NCBI RefSeq assembly: GCF_051859345.1
Contig: NZ_JBHYFV010000009.1
Coordinates: 1-64,000, forward strand
Length of the DNA: 64,000 nucleotides
Reading direction: 5' to 3'
Origin: Marivita sp051859345
GTDB taxonomy: Bacteria > Pseudomonadota > Alphaproteobacteria > Rhodobacterales > Rhodobacteraceae
The notes below the pieces were generated by a model, which was given only the letters and a program-made list of their open reading frames with translations, was not told the DNA's origin and did no database searches. A program made the position numbers and the translations under genes. Shown here in pieces: positions 1 to 8,807 of the stretch; the stretch's first letter is position 1; every line of letters starts with the position of its first letter.

Positions 1-315
1 GAAACCGATCTTGGCCGCAACGCGCAGATCGCCGACCTCAACCCCAATCTGCTGACCGCTGTGTTCGAGATGGGCCAGGGAGACACCCGCGCGATTGCAG
101 GCGTCGGTGATGTGATCCTTCTGCGTCTTGACGCGATCACCCCTGTGGACCGCTCGGACGGGGACGTTGAAAGGCTGGCAGAGGCGCTGCGCAATCAGGC
201 CGCCAACAGCGTCGCCGAAGACCTGTTCCGCGCCTTTGCCACCGATGTCCAGCGCCGCGCCGGGGTCGAGGTCAACCAGACCGCGATCAACGCCGTGCAC
301 GCCGTCATCCAGTAA
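1..315 (+). CDS. PpiD/SurA-type peptidylprolyl isomerase, C-terminal part
   Basis: This is the C-terminal 104 codons of a gene that begins outside the window; the reading frame is open from base 1 to a TAA stop. The visible segment (VAEDLFRAFATDVQRRAGVE near the end) looks like the C-terminal helical part of PpiD-type periplasmic foldases, which are inner-membrane-anchored chaperones helping envelope proteins fold. No catalytic parvulin domain is visible because it would lie upstream. The stop is four bases before the trpE start, so the two are probably co-transcribed, an arrangement usual in Rhodobacterales. The family call rests partly on this position. Confidence 0.6.
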   Translation, partial: ETDLGRNAQIADLNPNLLTAVFEMGQGDTRAIAGVGDVILLRLDAITPVDRSDGDVERLAEALRNQAANSVAEDLFRAFATDVQRRAGVEVNQTAINAVHAVIQ

Positions 316-319
316 TCCC

Positions 320-1834
320 ATGGCCAATCTGACCCCCGACTTCGACAATTTCGCCCGCGCCTACGAGGCCGGCCAGAACCAGGTTGTCTATGCCCGCCTC
401 GCCGCCGATCTCGACACCCCGGTGTCGCTGATGCTCAAACTCACCGGTGCCGCCAAAGACGCCTTTGTGTTGGAAAGCGTCACCGGCGGCGAAGTCCGGG
501 GCCGGTATTCGATCATCGGCATGAAACCGGATGTGATCTGGCAGTGCCATGGCACAAAGAGCCGTATCAACCGCGCCGCCCGCTATGACCCGGACGCGTT
601 CGAGGATCAAACCGACGATCCGCTAAGCACCCTGCGCGCACTGATTGCCGAATCCAGGATCGACCTGCCCGACGACCTGCCGCAATCCGCCGCCGGACTG
701 TTCGGTTATCTGGGTTACGACATGATCCGCCTTGTCGAACACCTGCCCAACATCAACCCCGACCCGCTGGGCCTGCCGGATGCGGTGATGATGCGTCCGT
801 CCGTGGTTGCCGTGCTCGACGGTGTGAAAGGCGAAGTCACCGTCGTGTCCCCGGCCTGGGCCACCGACGGTCTGACCGCCCGCGCCGCGTATGCTCAGGC
901 CGCCGAGCGAGTGATGGATGCCGTGCGCGACCTCGACCGCGCCCTGCCGCAACAGGCCCGCGAAATGGGCGACGCCGCCGATGTGGCACCCCCGGTGTCG
1001 AACTTCACCCACGAGGGCTACAAGCAGGCAGTCGAAACGGCCAAGGATTACATCCGTGCAGGCGACATCTTCCAGGTGGTTCCGGCGCAGCGCTGGACAC
1101 AGGATTTTCCCCTGCCGCCCTTTGCACTTTATCGGTCTTTGCGAAGAACCAACCCGTCACCCTTCATGTTCTATTTCAATTTCGGCGGCTTCCAGGTGAT
1201 CGGCGCCAGCCCGGAAATCCTTGTCCGCGTCTTTGGCGATGAGGTGACGATTCGCCCCATCGCCGGCACCCGCCCGCGCGGCGCGACCCCGACCGAGGAT
1301 GATGCGCTGCAAGCCGATCTTCTGGGCGACGCCAAGGAATGCGCCGAACACTTGATGCTGCTCGACCTGGGCCGCAACGATGTCGGCCGCGTGGCCAGGA
1401 TCGGCACCGTGCGCCCCACCGAGAAATTCATCATCGAACGCTACAGCCACGTCATGCACATCGTGTCCAACGTGGTGGGTGAACTCAGCCCCGAACATGA
1501 TGCCCTGTCCGCCCTGCTCGCGGGGTTGCCCGCAGGCACCGTGTCAGGAGCGCCCAAGGTCCGCGCGATGGAGATCATCGACGAACTGGAACCCGAAAAA
1601 CGTGGCATCTATGGCGGCGGCGTCGGCTATTTCAGCGCCGGTGGCGACATGGACATGTGTATCGCCCTGCGCACCGCCCTGGTGAAAGACAAGAAACTCT
1701 ACATCCAGGCCGGTGGCGGTGTCGTCTATGACAGCGACCCCGAAGCTGAATACCAGGAAACCGTCCACAAATCGAACGCCATCCGCCGCGCCGCTGCGGA
1801 CGCCGCGCGCTTTACCGGCAACGGCAATACGTGA
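320..1834 (+). CDS. trpE: Anthranilate synthase component I
   Basis: Converts chorismate and glutamine-derived ammonia to anthranilate, the first step of tryptophan synthesis; partner subunit TrpG is not in the window. The 504-residue product has the usual length. An N-terminal LES motif (residues 51-53) matches the tryptophan feedback-binding site. The chorismate-binding domain shows RPIAGTRPRGATPTEDDAL, LDLGRNDVGRVA and GTVSGAPKVRAMEIIDELEP. The start is the ATG five bases after the upstream stop, because the protein from there begins MANLTPDFDNFARAY; the longer open frame upstream only overlaps the foldase gene. No leader peptide or attenuator is visible upstream. It ends before a hairpin-rich repeat that probably terminates it. 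Confidence 0.97.
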   Translation: MANLTPDFDNFARAYEAGQNQVVYARLAADLDTPVSLMLKLTGAAKDAFVLESVTGGEVRGRYSIIGMKPDVIWQCHGTKSRINRAARYDPDAFEDQTDDPLSTLRALIAESRIDLPDDLPQSAAGLFGYLGYDMIRLVEHLPNINPDPLGLPDAVMMRPSVVAVLDGVKGEVTVVSPAWATDGLTARAAYAQAAERVMDAVRDLDRALPQQAREMGDAADVAPPVSNFTHEGYKQAVETAKDYIRAGDIFQVVPAQRWTQDFPLPPFALYRSLRRTNPSPFMFYFNFGGFQVIGASPEILVRVFGDEVTIRPIAGTRPRGATPTEDDALQADLLGDAKECAEHLMLLDLGRNDVGRVARIGTVRPTEKFIIERYSHVMHIVSNVVGELSPEHDALSALLAGLPAGTVSGAPKVRAMEIIDELEPEKRGIYGGGVGYFSAGGDMDMCIALRTALVKDKKLYIQAGGGVVYDSDPEAEYQETVHKSNAIRRAAADAARFTGNGNT

Positions 1835-1888
1835 CCGCAACTCGCGACGCATAGTTCGAAATAGAAGAAGATCCGGACGTTATCCGAG

Positions 1889-1989
1889 CTTCTTTGGGCT
1901 CCAAATACCTCGGGGGTTTGGGGGCAGAGCCCCCAAGCGGCTTTTTGACCCGAAGGGTCCAAAAGCTCAAACCTGTACGCCGCAGGCGT
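1889..1989. repeat. Modular GC-rich 3'-end element, copy 1
   Basis: Lies between the convergent trpE and sufE genes. It starts with an anchor (TTCTTTGGGCTCCAAATACC, then TCGGGGG) followed by three short hairpins: GGGGGC-AGA-GCCCCC at 1920-1934, GACCC-GAA-GGGTC at 1947-1959 with flanking T and A runs, and ACGCC-GCA-GGCGT at 1977-1989. Related anchors occur near 23800, 27429 and 63153. It probably acts as a bidirectional terminator. Confidence 0.75.
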
Positions 1990-1994
1990 TCCAT

Positions 1995-2408
1995 CTAATC
2001 TGAAGACGACCGCGCAAACCCTTGCAAACGTTCGATCATTGCCCGCAACCCGTTGGATCTTTGCGCCGACAGATGGTCGTTCAATCCCAACCGCCCCAGC
2101 TCGGCTCGGGCATCAATCGCCGCAACCTCATCAGGCGGCAGACCATTATACAGCTTGCGCAACACCGCGATCAGACCATTCACGATCATTGCGTCCGACT
2201 CACCGTCGAAATGAACCGCGCCCGCGTCGATCTGGGGATGCAGCCACACCTGGCTTGCACAGCCTTCCACCTTGGTCGCCGGCACCTTGAGGGCATCCGG
2301 CAAAGGCTCCATCGCGCGGCCCAGTTCGATCACCATGCGATAGCGGTCTTCCCAATCGTCCAGGAATTCGAAATCCTCGACTATCTCTTCGAAAGCGGCG
2401 CTGGTCAT
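1995..2408 (-). CDS. sufE: Cysteine desulfuration protein SufE
   Basis: SufE takes persulfide sulfur from a SufS-type cysteine desulfurase and passes it to iron-sulfur cluster assembly in the cytoplasm. The 137-residue product carries the conserved acceptor cysteine in VEGCASQVWLHP (Cys50) and the family N-terminal pattern EEIVEDFEFLDDWEDRY. The chosen ATG (MTSAAF) has a GGAG sequence about seven bases upstream; an alternative start 12 codons earlier would add residues with no family similarity. The gene stands alone, convergent with trpE, and no suf operon is in the window. Confidence 0.93.
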   Translation of the reverse strand: MTSAAFEEIVEDFEFLDDWEDRYRMVIELGRAMEPLPDALKVPATKVEGCASQVWLHPQIDAGAVHFDGESDAMIVNGLIAVLRKLYNGLPPDEVAAIDARAELGRLGLNDHLSAQRSNGLRAMIERLQGFARSSSD

Positions 2409-2542
2409 GACGGTCTCCGGTCTGTCACTGTGGTCTGAGAACACCTAGGCAGACAGGTGCAAAACGTCCAGCCCGGGCTTGATGCTTTTCAACCGCTGCA
2501 CAATCGGTTACGTCGAAAGGGCTAGAGGCAGAGGGACCAACC

Positions 2543-3058
2543 ATGCGCAAACCCGTGACGCTCTTGATCCTTGCAACCGTGACGCTGACAGGCTGCGCCA
2601 CGGTCAGCGAGTCGCGTTTCAATCCGCTGAACTGGTTCGGCTCCAGCCAACCCGACCCATCGGCAATGAATCCCGCAGATGCAGAGGTGAACCCCCTGAT
2701 CCCCGCGCGGCGCCTGTCGCTGTTTCAAAACAACCAGCCCGAAGCGTTTGCCGGACGCCCGATTGCCGAGATCACCGAGCTGCTGGTCGAACGCCGCCCC
2801 GGCGGGGCCATCATCCGCGCCACCGGGCAAGCCAACCGCGTCGGCCCCTTTGATGTTCGCCTGATCACCGACGAAACGGACGATGACCCAACCACGCTTG
2901 TTCTTGACCTGAAGGCCCTGCAACAGGCCGGACCGCGCAACGTCGGACCGCAGGCGCGTCAAGTCACCGTCGCCCGCTGGATCACCGATCAGGAATTGCG
3001 CGCCGTCCGCACGATCACCGTGCGCGGTGCCAACAATGCCCGGACCGTGCGCCGCTAA
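2543..3058 (+). CDS. Putative outer-envelope lipoprotein, function unknown
   Basis: A 171-residue protein with a signal peptide ending in a lipobox (LTGC, Cys18), so it is expected to be lipid-anchored in the envelope. The rest is soluble, with a mixed segment around VERRPGGAIIRATGQANRVG and no catalytic motif that I recognise. The ATG follows a GAGGGA ribosome site. Its stop codon overlaps the end of the convergent RNase D gene by four bases. I do not assign a function. Confidence 0.75.
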   Translation: MRKPVTLLILATVTLTGCATVSESRFNPLNWFGSSQPDPSAMNPADAEVNPLIPARRLSLFQNNQPEAFAGRPIAEITELLVERRPGGAIIRATGQANRVGPFDVRLITDETDDDPTTLVLDLKALQQAGPRNVGPQARQVTVARWITDQELRAVRTITVRGANNARTVRR

Positions 3059-4212
3059 AGCTCAATGATCTGAACCTGCTTGCCTTTGGCAGCCAGTCCA
3101 ACCCGGCCATCACACAGCCGCAGCGCGTCATCGCCAAACACTTCACGCCGCCAGCCATGCAAGGCCGGCACGTCCCGGTCGCCCGACGCCAGCGCATCAA
3201 GCTCTGCCGAGGATGCAATCAGCTTTGACGCCACACCGGACGCTTCGGTCTTCGCCTTGAGAAGCACCCGCAACAGATCGGCCAGCGCCGGGTTCACCTG
3301 CGGTGATTGGCGGGCCGAATCCGGTGACGGCAACTGCTCTTTCGGCATGACTTGCCCGCGCTGGACCGCCTCCAGAATCCCGGTGGCGATCTCTCCCTTG
3401 CGGGCCTCGCGCAACAGCAGCCGCGACCGGCCCAGATCGGCCATGTCTTTTGGCTTGGTCGAAGCGAGTTCGACCAACGCATCGTCCTTGTAGACCCGGC
3501 TGCGCGGCACGTTGCGCTCTTGCGCATAGATCTCGCGGAACCGGGCAAGTTCCTTCACGATGGCAAGGAACCGCGGCGCGTTCGACCGTGTCTTGACGCG
3601 CATCCACGCGTCTTCGGGATGGGTCACATAGGTATCCGGTGCAAGCAGAGTCGCAATCTCTTCCTCGACCCATTTGTCGCGCCCGGTTTCGGCCAACCGC
3701 TGCCGCAGGAATTCGTAAATCACCCGCAGATGGGTCACATCCGCCAGCGCATAGGCCTTCTGGCTGTCCGACAAAGGCCGACGCGACCAGTCGGTAAACC
3801 GCGAGGATTTGTCGAGCGATTGTTTGGCGATCTTGCGCACAAGGGTCTCGTACCCGACCTGTTCGCCAAATCCGGCAACCATTGCGGCGACCTGGGAATC
3901 GAACAAAGGCTGCGGGATAACGCCATGATCTATATAGAAGATTTCCAAATCCTGCCGTGCGGCATGGAACACCTTGACCACGTCGCGGTTGCGAAACAGG
4001 TCCAGCAGCGGCTCCAGCGACAGCCCCTCGACCAACGGATCGACAAGCGCCGCGTCGGTTTCCCCGTCGCCGCGATAGGCCAGCTGGATCAGACACAGCT
4101 TGGAATAATAGGTCCGTTCCCGCAGGAATTCCGTATCAACGGTCACATAAGCTGTCTGAGCGGCGCGTTCGCAAAACGCGGCAAGATCCGTCGTCGTGGT
4201 GATGATGTGCAT
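3055..4212 (-). CDS. rnd: Ribonuclease D
   Basis: A 3'-5' exoribonuclease that trims tRNA precursors and other structured RNAs. The 385-residue product has the DEDD exonuclease motifs: VTVDTEFLRE (Asp26, Glu28), VFHAARQDLEIF, and YALADVTHLR with the Tyr/Asp pair, followed by an HRDC-type helical region (LARFREIYAQERNVPRSRVY). The start is set at MHIITTTTDLAAF because this matches the family N-terminus; ATG at 4236 would add eight residues, and neither has a strong ribosome site. It lies 91 bases downstream of purN, reading the same way. Confidence 0.9.
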   Translation of the reverse strand: MHIITTTTDLAAFCERAAQTAYVTVDTEFLRERTYYSKLCLIQLAYRGDGETDAALVDPLVEGLSLEPLLDLFRNRDVVKVFHAARQDLEIFYIDHGVIPQPLFDSQVAAMVAGFGEQVGYETLVRKIAKQSLDKSSRFTDWSRRPLSDSQKAYALADVTHLRVIYEFLRQRLAETGRDKWVEEEIATLLAPDTYVTHPEDAWMRVKTRSNAPRFLAIVKELARFREIYAQERNVPRSRVYKDDALVELASTKPKDMADLGRSRLLLREARKGEIATGILEAVQRGQVMPKEQLPSPDSARQSPQVNPALADLLRVLLKAKTEASGVASKLIASSAELDALASGDRDVPALHGWRREVFGDDALRLCDGRVGLAAKGKQVQIIEL

Positions 4213-4303
4213 ATTTGGGTCGTTCGTTATTGTCATTCTGGCCTGCGCCCCGACACCGCTATAGCTGAAAAGCCACGGAATGCCTAGCGCACGCGCAAAA
4301 GGA

Positions 4304-4897
4304 TCAGGGTTGATCGGGACGTTGTATGGTCCCTTCGGCAAAGCGCCGCAGGATTTTTGGATAAAGATCATGTTCTTGGACAAGAACCCGCGCGGCCAGC
4401 GCCTCGGGAGTGTCGTCGGGTAACACCGGCACACGCGCCTGCCCAAGCACCTGCCCGCCATCAAGTTCGGCTGTGACTTCATGCACCGAGCACCCGGCTT
4501 CTGAATCACCGGCGGCAATGGCGCGGGCATGGGTGTGCAGGCCTTTGTATTTCGGCAGCAACGAGGGATGGATGTTAAGCATCTTGCCCTGCCAGCGCGT
4601 CACAAAGCCCTGGGTCAGCACCCGCATGAAACCGGCAAGGCAGATGATGTCGGGTCGCGCCTGATCCAGAACCGCACTCAACGCGGCCTCGAACGCCGGA
4701 CGATCCGATCCGAACGGGCGATGATCCACAACCGCTGTCGGAATCCCCCGCGCACGCGCTTTCTCAAGCCCACCGGCTTCAGGTCGGTTCGACAGAACCA
4801 GCACCGGCCGCGCCGGATGATCGCCGATCATGTCCTCGACAAGCGAGACCATGTTCGACCCACCACCCGAAATCAGGATCGCCACCCGTTTCGTCAA
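4304..4897 (-). CDS. purN: Phosphoribosylglycinamide formyltransferase
   Basis: Transfers a formyl group from 10-formyl-tetrahydrofolate to GAR in purine synthesis. The 197-residue product has the substrate loop ISGGGSNM, the catalytic NIHPSLLPKYKG (Asn and His), and ELDGGQ with the catalytic Asp. No ATG or GTG fits the family N-terminus; the protein (TKRVAILISGGGS) must start at TTG, which overlaps the purM stop as TTGA. That implies translation coupled to purM. Annotation that demanded ATG would extend the gene wrongly into purM. Confidence 0.93.
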   Translation of the reverse strand: MTKRVAILISGGGSNMVSLVEDMIGDHPARPVLVLSNRPEAGGLEKARARGIPTAVVDHRPFGSDRPAFEAALSAVLDQARPDIICLAGFMRVLTQGFVTRWQGKMLNIHPSLLPKYKGLHTHARAIAAGDSEAGCSVHEVTAELDGGQVLGQARVPVLPDDTPEALAARVLVQEHDLYPKILRRFAEGTIQRPDQP

Positions 4898-5940
4898 AGC
4901 AGCGCGCCTGAATAGGCCACACCCGGAGTCCTGGTGACGGTGCCGATCTCGAACACCGTCTCTCCGGCGTCTTGCAGCACCGCTTTCAACCCATCTCTGC
5001 GCGCCGCGTTCACGACAAGGATCATGCCAAGTCCGCAATTGAACGTCTTGAGCATCTCACCTTCGCTCATGCCCCCGGTCTTTGACAACCATTTGAACAC
5101 CGGCGGCAAATCCCATGCCGTCAGGTCGATCCGCGCGCCAAGGTTGTCCGGCAGAACGCGCGGCAGGTTCTCGGTCAGGCCGCCACCGGTGATATGGGCC
5201 AGCGCATGCACGCCCCCTGACTGCACCGCTGCCAGCGCCTGTTTCACATAGAGCCGCGTCGGCGTCAGCAGCGCCGCACCCAGCGATCCCTCGGCCCAGG
5301 GGCAATCGGCATCCCAGCCAAGGCCTGACACCTCGACCAGCTTGCGTACAAGGCTGTAGCCGTTGGAATGCACGCCGTTCGACGCCAGCCCCAAAAGCAC
5401 GTCGCCTTCGGCCACGCCTTTCGGCAGGTCGGTCCCCCGCTCCATTGCGCCCACGGCAAAGCCCGCTAGGTCGAAATCACCCGCCGGATACATGCCCGGC
5501 ATCTCTGCCGTTTCACCGCCGATAAGCGCGCAGCCCGATTGCCCGCAACCTTCGGCAATGCCTTCGATCACCCGCGCCGCGGTGTCGGTATCCAGCTTGC
5601 CTGTTGCGAAATAATCGAGGAAAAACAATGGCTCCGCGCCCTGACAGACCAGATCGTTGACACACATCGCCACAAGGTCGACGCCCACCCCATCCACATG
5701 GCCGGTGTCGATCGCGATGCGCAGCTTGGTGCCCACACCGTCGGTGGCCGCCACCAGCACCGGGTCGGTGAACCCTGCCCCCTTGAGATCGAACAACGCA
5801 CCAAAGCCGCCAAGCCCCGACATCACACCCGGCCGCGCCGTGCGCTTGGCCGCCGGTTTGATCCGTTCGACCAGAGCGTTCCCTGCGTCGATGTCCACAC
5901 CCGCATCCGCGTAGGTGATGCCGTTCTTGCCGTCTGTCAT
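4894..5940 (-). CDS. purM: Phosphoribosylformylglycinamidine cyclo-ligase
   Basis: ATP-dependent closure of the imidazole ring to form AIR in purine synthesis. The 348-residue product has typical PurM signatures: MSGLGGFGALFD, LVAATDGVGTKLRIA, ALIGGETAEMPGMY and the glycine-rich HITGGGLTENLPR. A GGAGAG ribosome site precedes the ATG. It is the first gene of a purM-purN pair joined by a stop/start overlap. The tRNA gene upstream is on the other strand. Confidence 0.97.
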   Translation of the reverse strand: MTDGKNGITYADAGVDIDAGNALVERIKPAAKRTARPGVMSGLGGFGALFDLKGAGFTDPVLVAATDGVGTKLRIAIDTGHVDGVGVDLVAMCVNDLVCQGAEPLFFLDYFATGKLDTDTAARVIEGIAEGCGQSGCALIGGETAEMPGMYPAGDFDLAGFAVGAMERGTDLPKGVAEGDVLLGLASNGVHSNGYSLVRKLVEVSGLGWDADCPWAEGSLGAALLTPTRLYVKQALAAVQSGGVHALAHITGGGLTENLPRVLPDNLGARIDLTAWDLPPVFKWLSKTGGMSEGEMLKTFNCGLGMILVVNAARRDGLKAVLQDAGETVFEIGTVTRTPGVAYSGALL

Positions 5941-6054
5941 GCTGCACTCTCCGAAGGTCGCGGCTGCCTTAGCGCAGGCTTGGGCACAAGTCCATCATCC
6001 GCGTGCCGCACCTCTTGACGCGCCCCTGCGGTCTGCTACTGAAACACACATGGC

Positions 6055-6131
6055 GGGCCTGTAGCTCAATTGGTTAGAGCAGAGCGCTCATAACGCTTTG
6101 GTTGCGGGTTCAAGTCCTGCCGGGCCTACCA
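6055..6131 (+). tRNA. tRNA with CAU anticodon, probably tRNA-Ile2 (lysidine type)
   Basis: A 77-nt cloverleaf can be folded by eye: D arm GCTC...GAGC, anticodon arm GAGCG-CTCATAA-CGCTT with anticodon CAT, T arm GCGGG-TTCAAGT-CCTGC and an encoded CCA end. Acceptor pairs 4-69 and 5-68 are both C-G, which is the feature by which TilS (tRNA-Ile lysidine synthetase) tells tRNA-Ile2 from elongator tRNA-Met. The stem ends in a G1-U72 wobble. Elongator Met is the alternative; initiator Met is unlikely because the anticodon stem lacks three G-C pairs. Confidence 0.85.
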
Positions 6132-6161
6132 TATTTTACCGCTTGGTAAAAAACGCCGCTT

Positions 6162-6881
6162 TCAGAAAACGCCTTGCGACACATCCGGCGTCGTCGCCCG
6201 CCAGCGCAGCGCGTCCGCGATCATCCGGGGGACATCCCGGTGCAGGCCAATGGGGTCCAGCACGACGCCCGTGAACCCCGATGCCGCAACCGCCTCGGGC
6301 AGATCGTCGAGCACATGGCCGCGCTTTGCCGCAAAGAACGGCAGGCAGATGGCGTTCGCGCCCAGACCACACAGCGCGTCGGTCACTGACGGGTTTTCTT
6401 CGACAAAGCCGCAGCGGACGGACCGCGGGCCGAAATCCTCTGCCACGCGGTCGGCAAAGGCACGGGTCGCCTCGGACACTCGGCGCGATTTACCCGAACC
6501 GTGACCGGCGATCACCAGATCCGTTTTGGACGGTTCAAGTGTTCGATCCGTACAGACCCGACGCAGCCAGTTGGCGGCCAGCATCGGCAAGGTGCAATCA
6601 AGTCCGAAGCTGACCAGTTGCGGGCCGACCCCATCAGCCAGCCGTTTGGGCAATTGCACCTGCGTGAACCAGCCATCCGCCATGAACATCGGGTAGATCA
6701 GCGCGCTGGGACGCGCCGCTGATAGCGACTCGATCCGGCCTGTTACGGCCAGCGTGACACCTTCGATGCGCGCTTCGGGCAGATGCGCAGCCACCGCAGC
6801 GGCCAGGGCTGCGATTTCGGCCTCGCCGACATCCGGGTCCGAGGGTTGGCCGTGGCTGACGATCAGCGCATCAAAGGACAT
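6162..6881 (-). CDS. CbiX/SirB-like chelatase-family protein
   Basis: A 239-residue cytoplasmic protein with the short chelatase fold pattern: an N-terminal ALIVSHGQPSDP with the putative metal-binding histidine and a second half containing VIAGHGSGKSRRVSEATRAF. These proteins insert metal into sirohydrochlorin or similar tetrapyrroles, but no cobalamin or sirohaem genes are nearby, so substrate and metal are unknown. The start at MSFDALIVSHG follows a GGAG site. It lies 29 bases downstream of an SDR gene on the same strand, probably one transcript. Confidence 0.65.
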   Translation of the reverse strand: MSFDALIVSHGQPSDPDVGEAEIAALAAAVAAHLPEARIEGVTLAVTGRIESLSAARPSALIYPMFMADGWFTQVQLPKRLADGVGPQLVSFGLDCTLPMLAANWLRRVCTDRTLEPSKTDLVIAGHGSGKSRRVSEATRAFADRVAEDFGPRSVRCGFVEENPSVTDALCGLGANAICLPFFAAKRGHVLDDLPEAVAASGFTGVVLDPIGLHRDVPRMIADALRWRATTPDVSQGVF

Positions 6882-6910
6882 GGGGCGGCTCCGCGTTATC
6901 TGCCGCAGAC

Positions 6911-7678
6911 TTAGCGCGGCGCCATGCGAATGGCACCATCCAGCCGGATCACTTCGCCGTTCAGCATCTGGTTCTCGACGATATGGCACACAAGCCGGGC
7001 ATATTCGGACGGATCGCCCAAACGCGACGGGAACGGCACCTGAGCACCAAGCGAGTCCTGCACCTCCTGCGGCAGGCCCTCGAGCATCGGCGTCTTGAAC
7101 AGGCCCGGCGCAATCGCACAGACGCGGATGCCCAGCTGCGCCAGATCCCGCGCCATCGGCAAGGTCATGCCCACCACGCCGCCCTTGGACGCGGCATAGG
7201 CCACCTGCCCCACCTGGCCTTCATAGGCGGCAACCGACGCGGTGTTGACGATCACCCCACGCGAGCCGTCCTCGTCCAGAGGATCGTTGTCGGCCATCAA
7301 CGCCGCCGCCTGCGAGGCCACGTTGAACGAGCCGATCAGGTTGACGTTGATCGTGTTCACAAAGGTCACAGGATCATGCGGCGCGCCTTTGGACACGGTC
7401 TTCGCAGCAGGGGCGACCCCGGCGCAGTTGACAGCGATATGCAGGGCCGTGTGGTGCTCCTTGATCGCCGCCATCGCGGCAGAGACACTTGTCGGGTCGC
7501 TCACATCGGTTTCGATGAAGACACCCCCAAGATCAGACGCAATCTGTTCCCCTGCGCGGGCGTTGCGGTCCAGAATCACCAGGCGCGCCCCGGCTTCCGC
7601 CAACGCCGTTGCCGCCGCCGCGCCCAGGCCCGATGCGCCCCCCGAGACAACGGCCACCGTGTGTTGCGTGATGATCAT
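6911..7678 (-). CDS. SDR-family dehydrogenase, 3-hydroxyacyl-CoA dehydrogenase type 2-like
   Basis: A 255-residue NAD-dependent short-chain dehydrogenase. The cofactor motif is VVSGGASGLG, acidic residue LDRN follows strand 2 (NAD preference), NCAG is present, and the catalytic Ser and YxxxK are in VNTASVAAYEG and YAASKGG. The C-terminal pattern (PFPSRLGDPSEYARLVCHIV) is typical of HSD10-like enzymes that oxidise short branched 3-hydroxyacyl-CoAs in isoleucine and fatty acid breakdown. A GGGAGAG ribosome site precedes the ATG. The exact substrate cannot be read from sequence. Confidence 0.85.
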   Translation of the reverse strand: MIITQHTVAVVSGGASGLGAAAATALAEAGARLVILDRNARAGEQIASDLGGVFIETDVSDPTSVSAAMAAIKEHHTALHIAVNCAGVAPAAKTVSKGAPHDPVTFVNTINVNLIGSFNVASQAAALMADNDPLDEDGSRGVIVNTASVAAYEGQVGQVAYAASKGGVVGMTLPMARDLAQLGIRVCAIAPGLFKTPMLEGLPQEVQDSLGAQVPFPSRLGDPSEYARLVCHIVENQMLNGEVIRLDGAIRMAPR

Positions 7679-7785
7679 TTGCGCTCTCCCTCATGTCCTG
7701 TTCAACACGTCTTAAGGTGAATGGCTGTTGCCTGACAAGCAACGGATCGCGCCCACCCGGTGACGCCGTTTCTATCAGCCTGGGG

Positions 7786-7852
7786 AAGCCCGTTGCCACG
7801 GGCTTTGACACGCGATTTGCAAATCGCGTATCAAGCGCCTTCGAAGGCGCTT
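7786..7852. repeat. TNNA-loop palindrome array, site A (three modules)
   Basis: Lies between two divergent genes. Module 1 (7786-7805) pairs AAGCCCGT with ACGGGCTT around TGCC. Module 2 (7810-7829) is a perfect 20-nt palindrome, stem ACGCGATT, loop TGCA. Module 3 (7833-7852) is a perfect 20-nt palindrome, stem AAGCGCCT, loop TCGA. Stems are unrelated in sequence but equal in length. Similar arrays occur near 16269, 20554 and 46111. Confidence 0.85.
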
Positions 7853-7880
7853 CACCGCCGACACCAAGAGCAGGTTCCCT

Positions 7881-8807
7881 TTGACCGACAAGAAGAAGCG
7901 CAAACACACCCCCGGTGGTTGGCAGGACTGGGCAACGGACCGCGTGCTGCGCGGCGCCATCTGGCTTGCCTTGCGCCTGCCTGTGCGCGCCCGGTTGTGG
8001 CTCATGGGGCGGATGGTGCGACACGTTCTGGCGCCGCTTGCAGGGTATCGTCAGCGCGCAATGGACAATTTTGCCCATGTCTGGCCGGATATGGGGGTGC
8101 TGGACCAGCGTCGTCTTGCCGATCTTGTGGCCGACAATGCCGGACGCACCCTGATCGACAATTACGACGTGACCAGTCTGATGCGGCGCATGGCGAAGGC
8201 CGAGATTTCGGGCGATGGGCTGGCCGCAGTTGAACAGGCCAGGGCCGAGGGACGTCCAGTGCTGTTTGTCACAGGCCATTTCGGCAATTTCGAAGCGCCC
8301 CGCGCAGCACTTGTGGCAAGGGGATACCGGATCGGCGGTCTGTACCGCCCGATGTCCAACCCGTTCTTCAACGTTCATTATGCAGCCAATATGCACGCCC
8401 TGTCCGATCCCGTTTTCGAACAGGGGAGGCGCGGCACGATGGGATTGATCAAGCATATCCGCGAAGGCGGCATGGGGGTCTTGCTGTTCGATGTCTATGA
8501 CAGCGCGGGCGCACCGATCGACTTCATGGGTCAGCCCGCCCCGACCTTGACCTCTGCCGCCGACATCGCGTTGAAGACCGGCGCATTGCTCGTGCCGTTC
8601 TTCGGGATTCGCAAATCAGACGGAATCAGTTTCGATGCCGTTTTCGAAGCCCCGGTGCCCCATGGAGACCCGGTCGAGATGATGCGCGAAGTCACCCGGC
8701 GTCTGGAAGCGCGCATTCACGCCCACCCTGAACAGTGGTTCTGGATTCACCGCCGCTGGAAGCCGAAGCGTCAGCGCAAACGGGCCGCCGCAAAGATCGG
8801 GCCGTAG
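7881..8807 (+). CDS. LpxL/HtrB-type lipid A acyltransferase family protein
   Basis: A 308-residue inner-membrane acyltransferase of the lysophospholipid/lauroyl transferase superfamily, likely adding a secondary acyl chain to lipid A or a related lipid. The catalytic HX4E motif is HFGNFE (His133, Glu138), and the C-terminus ends with PEQWFWIHRRWK, a family signature. The start is TTG, preceded by AGCAGG, giving MTDKKKRKH; no better ATG exists upstream. The 3' end overlaps the convergent DUF1223 gene by 37 bases. The acyl chain and acceptor are unknown. Confidence 0.85.
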   Translation: MTDKKKRKHTPGGWQDWATDRVLRGAIWLALRLPVRARLWLMGRMVRHVLAPLAGYRQRAMDNFAHVWPDMGVLDQRRLADLVADNAGRTLIDNYDVTSLMRRMAKAEISGDGLAAVEQARAEGRPVLFVTGHFGNFEAPRAALVARGYRIGGLYRPMSNPFFNVHYAANMHALSDPVFEQGRRGTMGLIKHIREGGMGVLLFDVYDSAGAPIDFMGQPAPTLTSAADIALKTGALLVPFFGIRKSDGISFDAVFEAPVPHGDPVEMMREVTRRLEARIHAHPEQWFWIHRRWKPKRQRKRAAAKIGP

